This document shows positions 50,922 through 61,509 of a DNA stretch of 64,000 bases, piece by piece. The stretch lies in assembly GCA_013396655.1 (NCBI GenBank), contig WBMV01005052.1:248001-312000 (forward strand), read 5' to 3'. Position numbers and translations under genes: made by a program. The first letter of the stretch is position 1, and each line of letters opens with the position of its first letter. The notes under the pieces were generated by a model. The model did not search any database, had not been told where the DNA came from, and was given only the letters and a program-made list of their open reading frames with translations. This DNA is from Campylorhamphus procurvoides. Its lineage: Eukaryota; Chordata; Aves; Passeriformes; Dendrocolaptidae.

Positions 50922-52277
50922 TTCTGAAATTTTTTCTGTTTGTTATTTTTTTTTCTTCTGCCTTTTTACAGTGGATACCAATATCTATTAGAGTATTTGG
51001 GTGCTGCTGAAAGAATCCCAAGATCTCAATAAACCACAAGTAGGATGCCCTTCTGTTGCTTTGGAGATCTTCCCATCCTACTCTCACAAATATGAGCATC
51101 AGAAATTGTCACCAATTCTGTATTAATCTACATACAGGACTAAACAAATAATCCTCTTGTTTAGTTAGCTGGAAGTTGTCCATCAGTCTGTGATGTTATG
51201 CATTTTTCACCTAAATGAAAATATATATATGAAAATTTGTTGTGGCCTTGAGCCATTCCTTGGAGAATTCTGAATGCACAAACCAATGAATGGACTACAC
51301 TTGTTAATATACGTGCAATTCTTAGGTGGCAGCTTAAATATGATTAAGTTTAAGCAAATGAGTTACAATCAATGTTGAAAACATTACTTATTTTACCTTT
51401 TTCTCAGTGTTTAGTGTATGAACACAACTGAATAGAATTTGTGCTTGCCAAATGTAAGAGTGGTTTCCAGCATTCTGCAGCACGCCCCAGAGTATTTATG
51501 GCCCTATGTAGCCACAACATGCCTTTCTTATCACTTACCCACAGGCTGTGTGAAACTCTACCTGGTTGCTTTTGGCATTTAACCCATTAGTGAAACACAG
51601 AAACAGTGGCATGTTTTGAGGTTTTGCTACACAACGCTTGGGATTCTTCAAACGAGTGGCTGGACACCAGAAAAAAAAGGGCTATTCTAATCTTTAGCAG
51701 GTAAGAGAGAGAGTTGAGGTTGGAGAAGAGATGATACAACAGCTCTGGGCTAGAGCTAAGGCAGAACAGCATATGGAGAATAATCACAAAGGCTAAAGTG
51801 TGACTTAATATTAATCCCTCATGGTCTGGATTACAACTAGGACTCTGTGTGCCAAAAATGACAGGTCCTGAAATCCACCTGCAAGGGAAAATAATCTGGG
51901 CGTATTTTGGTCTTTTTATAAGAAGCAATGAGGCAGGAAGTAAGTGACATGAAAACAACAATTGCAGGGAAGGAAGCTGGCTAACCAACATAGTGCTACC
52001 AGCTGCAGTTAGCTAATCCAGAACAAGGAAGACAAAGTAGAAGAAACAATAACAATCATGGGACAGCTTTTACAGGAAAGAGCTTTTTCATCTCTTTGAA
52101 AAAGTGAGGTTTATATCATGGTTAAAGGAGAATTGCCATTGGGCCTATCAGGTTAATACATGGTAAGTAAATGGAGGAACAAGTCCTTCCAAATCCAGCT
52201 TTAAGAATGGTGTCTTCCTAGAAGCTTTCAAAGAGCACAAAGTTACCTTTTGTTTCTGAAGCAGAATTGAGGCCCGA
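50922..52277. other. Unique AT-rich non-coding DNA upstream of the solo LTR
   Basis: No coding gene was supported. The 134-codon minus-strand frame (51587-51991) is leucine- and serine-rich without a domain. An acceptor-like site (AG at 51543-51544 after a pyrimidine-rich stretch) and a donor-like site (GTAAGA from 51701) bracket 156 bp that has stops in all three frames, so at most a non-coding exon is possible. Confidence 0.55.
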
Positions 52278-52482
52278 TGTTGGGGTACACCTGGCAAGTT
52301 ACACCGAATGAAAGAAAAAGAAGGAAAAGGAACAAAAAGAGACCTGCACTTAGTGGGAAAGAAAAGAACCATCAAGATGAAACAGAACCTGACGAGTTTT
52401 AAAAGTTTTTATTGTTCGGGTAGCTTAGATATCCATTGTATTAGATTAGGAATAATTACAGTTCTTTTATATGATTGTTCTG

Positions 52483-52538
52483 ATTGGTTGTTTTATCCTG
52501 ATCCTCCATTGGTCGTTCGTACCCCAGTTGCCAATTGG
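52483..52538 (+). promoter_or_regulatory. Cluster of four CCAAT-type boxes in the LTR
   Basis: ATTGG (the reverse of CCAAT) occurs at 52483-52487 and 52508-52512. The palindrome CCAATTGG at 52531-52538 supplies one box on each strand. Such boxes are known binding sites for NF-Y, and their place 60 or more bases upstream of the TATA-like sites fits a retroviral U3 promoter. Use in this genome is inferred only. Confidence 0.55.
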
Positions 52539-52594
52539 CTGATGTTTGATGCAATGCATCCTTTCCTTTTATGGCACTCCCCTCCTAGCTATTC

Positions 52595-52635
52595 CCTTAT
52601 ATGGTTTCTGTCTCTCCCCTACTTCCCTTATATGG
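52595..52635 (+). promoter_or_regulatory. Two CArG boxes that also serve as TATA-like sites
   Basis: CCTTATATGG occurs at 52595-52604 and again at 52626-52635, 31 bp apart. Both fit the SRF consensus CC(A/T)6GG exactly, and both contain TATAT, so either could position transcription start about 25-30 bp downstream, before the AATAAA at 52706. An 11-bp tandem repeat (52638-52659) follows directly. Confidence 0.55.
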
Positions 52636-52705
52636 GTATGCTCCACCCATGCTCCACCCATGTTCCAGAACCTTCCTCTCAGACCCTAAGCAGTCTGTTA
52701 CCGTC

Positions 52706-52711
52706 AATAAA
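52706..52711 (+). terminator. LTR polyadenylation signal
   Basis: A canonical AATAAA lies 66 bp before the LTR end, with a T-rich stretch and a GAGAGTGTT stretch 15-35 bases further on that could serve as the downstream element. This marks the R region of the LTR and shows that the element is oriented on the plus strand. Confidence 0.65.
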
Positions 52712-52777
52712 TGGTCATTCTCGTTTCATCCTCTGAGAGTGTTCCAGTCCCTTCTTCCCTAAAAAAGGATCGCGACA

Positions 52778-55700
52778 GCCCATCATTAGCTTTTGTGCCC
52801 CTTGAATCTTACACCAGCCATTCTGAGAATATCACAAAAATAGGAGGAACTGCTGTTATAGTGATTACTTGATTTAGTGTAATCTTAGTTCATTAACTGC
52901 CTACTATGTAAATGAGCTCTTTCTAATACTTTGACTGTTTGCTGACAGGAGGAAACAATATAATTTCATCTTCTATCCTTTCATACACCATTTAAAAGAG
53001 CTGTTACCTTGTTTTGTCAACCATGAGCAAGGAGTCTAGCCCTCCCCTTCCTGGACTCCCCCCCCTCCTCCTTGCTGGATAAACCTTGCTTGGAAAATCT
53101 TACCTATTCCTGTAACAATTCAGTAAAAGACAATATAGGGAAAAGCAGAAAAGTTAGAACAGACATCTTGTAGCTTAACAGAAAAAACCCAAACAACAAT
53201 GTGTCATGAGAGTCACAACAATATCCAGAGTGGATGTAGTCTGCCAAGTGTTTCATCTCTGAGGAGTTTATTATAGAGATGGAGGTTACATTTGTTGTCT
53301 TGGAACACAACAAGTATTGATTTATCCAGGATGAAATGCATTCTAGCTCTCTCCAATTTATTCTAAAAAGTAACTGGGCCCCTCAGTCAATCTGAAGAGA
53401 TGTAGGTAATTCCAGAGTGCAATTCATTCCATCTTAAAATCTCTAAATTAAGCAGAATATTGTTGTGTGCAGAGCGACTCTAAATGCTAAAAACTCCAAA
53501 TATCCCATAAGGTTTAATAACTCCTGCTGAACCATCCCTGATATTTGAAAGCTTAATCCTCATTTTACAAAACTAGAAGGAAAAAAATACAATACAAACA
53601 AGAAAATAAACATTAATTACAAGGGCAAGTACCTATAGAATTACTATGGAGTACTTATAATTTTGGTGCTAGACTAATTGTGAATAAACCACACAGTAAT
53701 GTTTAGTTCTACAATGCACATTTCACTTTACCGGAAACAGAAATCTGAAGCATAGAATGGCTGTTTTCATGCAGATATTTCTTTTACATTTCATGCAGAT
53801 ATTTAGTGATTTTAATCTTAATAAATTATGCTTCATCTCAATTAACAAGCAGATCCCATGACTTCCTAGGTATTTTGGCATGAAACTTAACCACAGTATA
53901 CCTGCTCCTCTATTCTTCTCTAACAGTCAGGTAGCGAGCTAGCAGGCAGCTGCCACACAGGAAGTTATTATCCAAATCTACCTCCACTCCTGTAGTAACA
54001 AAAGCATTTATCACAGCCCGAGTCTCCATTAACATGCTTTCCTTGTTGCTTTTGCTTCTGGTTTCTATACTATCTCAAATGGAAAGCTTTTGTGGTGTGG
54101 TAGGTGACTAACCCAAAACGTGTACTTAAAACATTCGCGTGTAACTCAGTCTTCAGATTACAAAACAATTTCAATCTGAAGTAATCTTGAAATCTTGTCT
54201 TCATTTGTTTTCATAAAGAAAAGGAAATTCTTTCATAGAAAGAATAAATTTGCTACAAACCACCAAAACACAGGACCCACATACACTTGAGAAGCTGGGC
54301 ACCCCCTGAGAGCTGTTGTGTGTTTCAGGTCAGTTGACTTCTCTTTCTTCTCTGTCTCTAACACTCCCCTATTTCTCCTTATCCTGGCCATCTTTCTTTC
54401 CTTTTCCTACATATCTGTCTTAAACCTATTGTACTGTCCTACAGACAGAAACTAGACTTGTGTATGAGAGAGAGAATCAATTAACTTTGAGCCCTCTTTG
54501 TTCTGAAGGTGACAGTTACATACACTAATATACACTACTATTCCTATGTATTGCCTCTCTGTAACTTTACACAAAGTTACAGCTTCTTAAGAGTGTATCT
54601 GGCACGAGAAGAAAGAATTCTTTGTAGTATAGGTGAAAGAAGAGAACTTCTCTAAACAGTAACATGAAATGACAACATGCTTACTTTTATCTGGTTATGT
54701 GCAATGGAGAAGCGGACTAAGGAAGATTTTCTTTGATACAAGGCCCAGTTCCACAAACTCACATTTGACAGTGTCCTAGTGGGAGATGACATCAACATTG
54801 ACCCCTGGGCATACATATTCTCAAGGGCGGTTCCAACAATCCTGCAGCTTACAGGAAAGACACCAGGCACAAAGCGTGAGGGTTTGTCACAGAACAGATG
54901 CACCAATGACTGTACGAAGGAGACACTTGTGCTCCTCCTCCACCAACAAGACTGCCACGGGGCCAGTGCCACACATGTTCCAGACAGTAAATAATATGTA
55001 AAACTGGTGAATATACATGACTTTCTCAATTCCACCAGTTAGGCAGCCAATAAAAGAAATATTGTTATTACTGCACTTCATTTGTAGCTGAATTCTGCTG
55101 TGGAAAAGAAAGTCAGGAAAACTGAAGGGTTACTGAACAGCTTTATAAGAAAAAGGATATCTAGCTGTCACAAAAAAGGACTTAGAGACATATTTCAAAT
55201 TTTTCCTATACAGTATTTTATTGTACAGAAGTCTTCTTTTCTTTACTTGATTTCTTTTCACACTTTTTTCTCTCATCTTTAATAATTTTATTTCTGTCAG
55301 GTTATTTTTGCAACTAGACATCACAATTCAGTGAGCTGTTGAAAATATTTCAGATCTATCCAAGTTCAGATTAAACTGACAATCTCAAGGAGAATAGCCT
55401 CATATAGCTTAGTCTTTCCTCAGCTTTGAACTCAGCTGAAGGAAAGCAAACAAAGTTTTATAACCCATTTTGTTCTCTTGAATCAACAATGCACGGCTAA
55501 AACAAGAGCATTTTTATTCAAAGTCCCAAAACTTAAAGCCCAATTTTCTGTACATTCTGTGTTATAATTTTGCTAAATATAATCAAAAAACTTCACTGGA
55601 TTATAACCCTTTCCTATATATATTTTTTTTTTGGTAGTGCCATACCTTGTGATATGATCTAGTGTTCTATACTTATGTCTGTGCTCACGATAGGTTTGAA

Positions 55701-58700
55701 AACCTTTTCATAAGAAGAAATGGTTGGCTATGCAAACTTTCACATTTCTCTGTATCTCATCTGATTGGTTCCCATAAGTACGTTCCTTATGAACGTTCTC
55801 CTTTTGAAGACCACACATGAAAAATGTCATACTCAATACTTTTGTTTCTCAAAACTGATATAGAGAAGGGCATGAGCTTTCAAAACTGAATGTGAAAGCA
55901 GATTAAAGCTATAACCATGGAATTGCTACCACAGTGCCATAAAACAGTACAAAAGACTGTCAAACTTTCAGCACTTGAAAAGAAAGCCTTATTCAAAAAA
56001 TATTTCCATATGTTAATCAGATGTTCACACCACTTTACACATTTTGATGTTAAATCTACCCAGAGACAGATATTATTATACTCAACCACGATCAAGTGGC
56101 ATCATCTTTCTGGAAAAAGCTGAAAGGATACAAATGAGTCCTTATTGTGTGTGTGCTAAATGGAGCTTTGCTTTGTTAAACTGGCTTGGAACATCTACAG
56201 TGCTAAGTGAGAGCCACACAAAAGAAAGACGCATGTGAGCAAAAATAAGAAAAAAATTAAACCTAGTTCAGAGGTCTTCAGAGTTTCTTACAAATCTTTA
56301 AGGATGTCATCTATTGGAAATTTTCTCAGGAAAATAACTAAGGGAGATTAATTCACTGTTTAAAAATGTAACAATGAGGGAGAAGTGGAAAGAGAATATA
56401 ATAGACATGAAAATAAAGAACAATATTATAATTCCATTTTTTCCTATGATACCTGAAACTTAATGCTGCTCCATACATATCTTACTGGAAGTCCACCTCT
56501 CTATGCATATAAGAACATTTATGTGAAAATCAGTCCCCATGTGCACACTGAAATAACAAAATTATACAATCATGACTACAGTGTAGTACAGTTTAGTCAA
56601 GATCTTTTGGTTAGTCATTCAGTAGGCTCTTTTTCTCAGTTATAGCACATTTTTTCTGATAATTCTGACACTGGTTCAGACACGGGTTATTTCATGTGAG
56701 GATTTTCATACTAGAATTCTCTGTTGACGCTGCCCACCAGTTTAAGCTTATCCTTTTCATAGCTCTTGTTGGTGCTTCAATTAAAAATTCTCCTTTCAAG
56801 AGGCATGTAGTCAAGGTCTACAGATAGAGATTTTGTACACTTTTAAGCAGAAAAATTTTATTCAGACCAGTAGAATAGTCTTCATGCAGAATAAGATATT
56901 CACAGGCATGGACGAAACATAAAACACTTGTATCCGTACTTCATTATCTTCTCCTGACCACTTTTAAGCAATAGATGGGTTAGGATCCTCTCAGTGTCCT
57001 TTTGTTGGGCTCAATTTCTTCACAAGTGGAGCTTCTCTCATTTTGGCATTTCCTCCAACTTTTCTGAAGTACCTTTGCTTTATAATTAGAAGTGTTTTCC
57101 TTCTCCTTTCTGACTCCATAGTCCTTCTATGTGTGACTAACTTTGTTAATATGTTTTTAAAGTTCTTTACTTTCCTGAAGAATGTAACTGGGACAAACCT
57201 CACACTCCTGAAGACAAACTGCAGAACAAGCTATCTTCTTGAGGTACTCCTATGTTTGACATCAACTCATAGCACATACCTACTAATATAATTTCATGAT
57301 AAATATACAGACATGGAGGGCACTCCTTAGCTATATTCATGACACAAGAAGTTTGGGGAAAAAGCACAGCAGCCACTGTAGTAGTCATTAAGGATGCCTT
57401 AGTCTCTGCTGTTCAAAAGCTGTGGGTATATATATTTCACAGGCTCAAACATCATGTGCTACAATTTTGAAGCTGCTGTTGTAGTCTTTGTCTATTTCTT
57501 GAATCAGTGATAACATTGTTCCGTGTTCTCCTGACGCAATATTACATGCTTAAAATAGTACTCCATGTAGTAGTTTCTCCAGCTTTTCCTCACAGCTGTC
57601 CTATAGGACTCATGCCATAGAGGAGAACCTGGAAAATGAGTGGAAGGTAGCACTGAGCAGACCCTTGCTTCCTAAGGAAGTGGATCTCATGGAGGAATTG
57701 AAAAGTGACTTGCTTAAGAACTGCAGTTGTTCTGGCTAAGAACAAAATTCACTGATATCAAAACGATGATGATGAAAGGTTTTTTCAGTTACCACTACAA
57801 ACTAGGAACCTAATTTGGTGTGTGCTCTCTTGGACCTGAGAAGTTTTGGAAGTGCTTAGCTGAGTTCACGGGGCAGACTTAGCTCAACTGACTTACTAGG
57901 AATTTCCCCTTTCTAAAGTCTGGCTGGACTAGCACTGTGCTCCAGCTCTACCCAGCTGTCAGAATAGCTCTTTGTGGCTATCGGGTGATATCAGTGTGAA
58001 ATTAACTGTGAAATGAGAAAGACCTATAACTGAGTCTTTTCTGGCAGCTTGTCTAGTCCAAAGCAAGAGGTAGTGATTAAAAAGGTTGCTATGAACAGTA
58101 AGAATACCACACCCCAAAGTATTTGCTTGCACTTTGAACTAGAGCATTACAGAGCAAATGCATGACTTCTGTTGTAGCTTCATGTTGTTTCTAGGAAACC
58201 TTTCATAAAGTTAATGGATACAGCTGTCACCCTTTGAGTCAAAGTGATCTTCTGAGTTTAGCAGGAAAACTGCAGCTATTGCGTTCCGCTTGGGTTCAGA
58301 TTTTTAGAACAGTTCAAAGATCTTATTCCCACATCGGTTTTGCTGGACAATAACATAGCAGAAAGTAAGAAACAGCTTCTGGGGTAACGTCCAGATTTTC
58401 ACTGTAATACAGCTAAAACCGCAAAGAAACCTGGGTTCCAAACCCCAGTGCCTCAGGGACAAACTAGGAAAGAAGGTCTGTGCTGTGCATAAATTAATGT
58501 ATTTCTCTTAGGAGGCAGGAACTGCAAACTCATGTTCTGAATGCCAGCATATTTATCATAGTAACACCAACACCATAAGGAATAACACTAATATCTTGAG
58601 TGAATCTTGGCCATTATAAATTCCTTTTTCTCTAAGTTACCAGCTCTCACTGTCAAGGAAAATCCACTTGCAGAAAATGTGTTTAATTATAAAGCAAAAT

Positions 58701-60442
58701 TATGCAAAGTTCTTTTGATTCTTTTTTCTTTTCTTTTTTTTTTTTTAATTTCAGCTAGTTTATCATGCAATATTTTTTCTTAGAAAAGCTTGCCTCACAA
58801 CTAAAAAAAGTGGACCAAAGAGTCTTATTTCTCAGATCTTCACAGTTGTAGTGTCTTTACTAACAGCGTGACTTGTAATTGTGATGCTGCTTTTAATACA
58901 GAGGAAAAAAATTCCGTTTACTGGACTTAATATGGTTAGGGATAATAGTGAGAATGGAAAAAACAGAAAAAAATCATGACTATCCCCACCCTCAAGACAC
59001 ACAATTATATCAGTTTCTAAATCTAAATCTCTTTGTAAGTCTCAGTTCTGGCTTTAGGGCTTGTTGCTCTAGGGATTCTTTTTTCTTTGCAGAATTTCTG
59101 ATCCTTATCAACATCCAACATTTCTGAGCAAAAGGCATTTCTCTTGTATGGCTCATGGACCTTCACAGCTGCTTGTCAACCTGACAATATGTAGAAATAT
59201 GGAATGTTCTCTCTTTTCTCTCCATCTCAATGATGAAAGGAGAAATAGAGCTCATTGCCAGTAAAGGTGGAGTGGACATCACCTTGTCCCACAAATCAGT
59301 TAGAACCATGTGGGTTTTTTATTGATAAAATCACAAAGATCTTAATTTAGAGCCAAGTAATTAATTTATGAACTAGCAGTAATGTTCTTAAAAAGTTCAG
59401 AATCAGAGAATACTATTCAGATAAGGTAGATCTGAGGGAATGAAGAAGCAGAGGGACAACAGAAGGGGAAATACTATTCACTGGGCTGAGTCAGGATGGC
59501 AGAAAGAAGAGGGTGAGAACTGCTGTAGTGGAAATGGCAGCTAAATAATGCTGTTGATGTGCAATTTAACTTGCAGACCCTCTCTCTAACACCTTTTTAT
59601 TATTGTGTTCAGTTTTGTAAATAAAACAGGATTGTTCAGTTAGAGACTTCTTATCTGATCAGATAAATCTACTGACAAAATAACTATAAACTGAGCAAAT
59701 TGATAGCTGCTATTGTGGTTGCTGAAACTTGTGAGCTATTTCCTCTTGTGAGGCAATGTATTTTCATAGCATATAAACTAAAATTACACACAAAAAAAGG
59801 ATATCAAGTTGAAGTTAGCTATTACAATTATTTCTGAGCAAATGTGGTAGCACAATTGTTGATCAAAAATATCACTATGGATTTATCTGTAAGAATTAGG
59901 AATAATTGCTGGGGTTGCATGGTCTCTTAAATTCATCCTTAACAGTAGCGGATAGTGTCATAGTGACTGAATTGGAGGAACTTATCCAGCTAATGTAAAT
60001 CTAATTCCATGCAATTAATCCTACCATGTACTTACCAACAACTGACACAGCTTCTTCTAAAATATCTTCTCATCTTCATAGTCTCAGACTTCTCTTGGTA
60101 TTTGTGCCTTTTTTTTTTTATTGGTCATTTGGAATTCTGTCCCTCCTTCAGCATACAAAATCTAAAGACACTCAATATTCTTCTCTAAAGCCAGCAACAG
60201 ATGAGGGCAGCTGCAGATAAAGTGACTTGCTGAAACATCAGCCGTAGCCAACGGTTCCAGCTTGTTGGAATGCCACCATCTCTATGCTTGAGAGACTTTC
60301 TGGAACCATACAGCACTAGGGATGACTGCTAGGGGAGTCATAACATAAGACATGCAGATGTTCCTACTTACTCCACCCAGTCCCAGTTTACTTAACACAC
60401 TGAATTATTCCAGCTTCTTAAGGAAGCAAAAAATGCTGAAGG
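52778..60442. other. Unique AT-rich non-coding DNA
   Basis: No gene was supported. A 9-bp inverted repeat (53026-53034 with 53068-53076) encloses a C-rich stretch with a run of eight C. A 16-base unit is repeated with a 24-bp period at 53765-53804. The stretch 54770-54990 is GC-elevated and open in several frames on both strands, without recognised domains. Confidence 0.58.
53765..53804 (+). repeat. Short tandem duplication, 24-bp period
   Basis: The 16-base unit TTTCATGCAGATATTT appears at 53765-53780 and again at 53789-53804. The spacing suggests a simple local duplication or replication slippage. Confidence 0.8.
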
Positions 60443-60466
60443 CCTCTCTCTCTCTCTCCCTCTCTC
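60443..60466 (+). repeat. CT microsatellite
   Basis: A run of CT dinucleotides with two CCC interruptions makes a short pyrimidine tract of about 24 bases. It precedes no visible gene. Confidence 0.8.
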
Positions 60467-61453
60467 CTGCTCTGGCACTGTGAACGCTTACATATTCTCA
60501 GAGCTGCAGCCTGGGAAGAATAGATAGGAGACAAACAAAAATATGGAAAAAATTATCTCCTGTGTGCTTTTTATACAGGACATAGGGTCCAAAGGCACAA
60601 CAGAGAAAATCCCATGTTATAAGGGAGGTCTGCAAAGCCTGTGTCTATGTGAAGTTTTCCATTTTGCAGTGCCCCAATTAGATGATGAACAAAGGTCTAG
60701 ACCAGCAGTTCCCAACTTCAGCAAAAGTAGGTGGAATGTAAGGCTGTCCAGTTCTACCATGCTCCTCAGCCTTCAATTACATATGGCTTTCCAGGAGGAA
60801 ATAAAATTATTTATTGCAATAAATGTCAGCAAGAGGCCCAAAACCTTTCCCTCGTAGCATTGCTAAGTATCCTGGGAAGAGTCATGATGCAAGAATTTCA
60901 GGAGTACACAAGTAAAACCCAAAGGAGCTGAGACATTTGAAAGAGTTCTCATTTCATCACAAGATTGACCCACTCACTTCCATTATTAGAATATGTCTAT
61001 TTACCTTTCAACTATTACCTGTTTCAGATAGTAATTAGTACTGGGTGCTAAACAAACAATCAAACAAAGAATCACAAACATCTGAAATACCAGAAGTAGA
61101 GCACCAAGTGTCAAAGCTGGATCTTGAACCTATCTAACCAAGTGCTACCTCATCTGCCTTAACTTCATGAGCACCACACTGTGACCTTAAAGTACCTGAG
61201 AAGCTCAGAGTGACAGACACTATTATGGAGCCCAAAAACGATTCAGTGGCTGGAGTGTGTTCTCCCCAGTGTCTCTGCCATTGTCACTCGAAAGCTGCTC
61301 AGGAGGCACTCTCAGGACCTCTGTAGCTGTTCCTGCCTTTCTAAAAGGGTCCACGGGGATTTCTTCTCTCCCTCCCTTTTTCACACAATAGACAGTTGTA
61401 ATTAGGAAGCTGAAGTGCAATATCCTCCTGTCAAGCAGGCAGGCAAAGCCGCA
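60467..61453. other. Unique non-coding DNA
   Basis: Overlapping open frames (104 codons at 60543-60857 and 66 codons at 60731-60931) have no recognised domain. From about 61210 the sequence becomes richer in GC and leads into the motif cluster that follows. Confidence 0.55.
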
Positions 61454-61509
61454 TTTCCCGGGAAGCTTTTTAACCACAAGACTATAAACATTAGGCTATA
61501 AACAATGCA
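61454..61509 (+). promoter_or_regulatory. Candidate transcription-factor site cluster
   Basis: TTCCCGGGAA (61454-61463) is a perfect 10-bp palindrome that fits STAT-type sites. CTATAAACA occurs twice, at 61482-61490 and 61496-61504, matching the forkhead core, and the second copy runs into AACAATG, a SOX-type core. The matches are direct, but short motifs are common by chance and no gene is visible nearby, so enhancer function is inference only. Confidence 0.3.

Larger units (their letters stand above)
52278..52777 (+). mobile_element. Solo LTR of an endogenous retrovirus
   Basis: The 500-bp element starts TGTTG and ends CGACA, an imperfect inverted terminal pair with the canonical TG...CA ends. 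It is flanked by GCCCGA (52272-52277) and GCCCAT (52778-52783), which fits a partly decayed 6-bp target duplication. The internal order is that of an LTR: a promoter region rich in CCAAT boxes and CArG/TATA-like sites, then AATAAA (52706-52711), then a short U5-like tail. No gag, pol or env remains lie on either side, so internal sequence was probably lost by recombination between two LTRs. The 142-codon open frame across it (52308-52736) covers promoter sequence and is not taken as a gene. The exact ERV class is not assigned. Confidence 0.72.

Noticed and set aside
51587..51991. 134-codon minus-strand open frame, leucine- and serine-rich
   Set aside because: The hydrophobic look comes from antisense of purine-rich DNA. 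There is no start context, domain or linked exon.
52308..52736. Open frame of 142 codons on plus, the longest in the window
   Set aside because: It lies inside the solo LTR and spans CCAAT, CArG and TATA-like promoter sequence. Its product shows no domain, so it is treated as a by-product of the LTR sequence.
54652..55081. Several overlapping open frames on both strands (up to 127 codons)
   Set aside because: The stretch is GC-elevated and so has fewer stops in every frame. Simultaneous openness on both strands without a domain argues against coding.
60703..60718. CAGCAGTTCCCAACTT, similar to the left end of some hAT transposons
   Set aside because: Only one short end is present, with no matching right end or target duplication.
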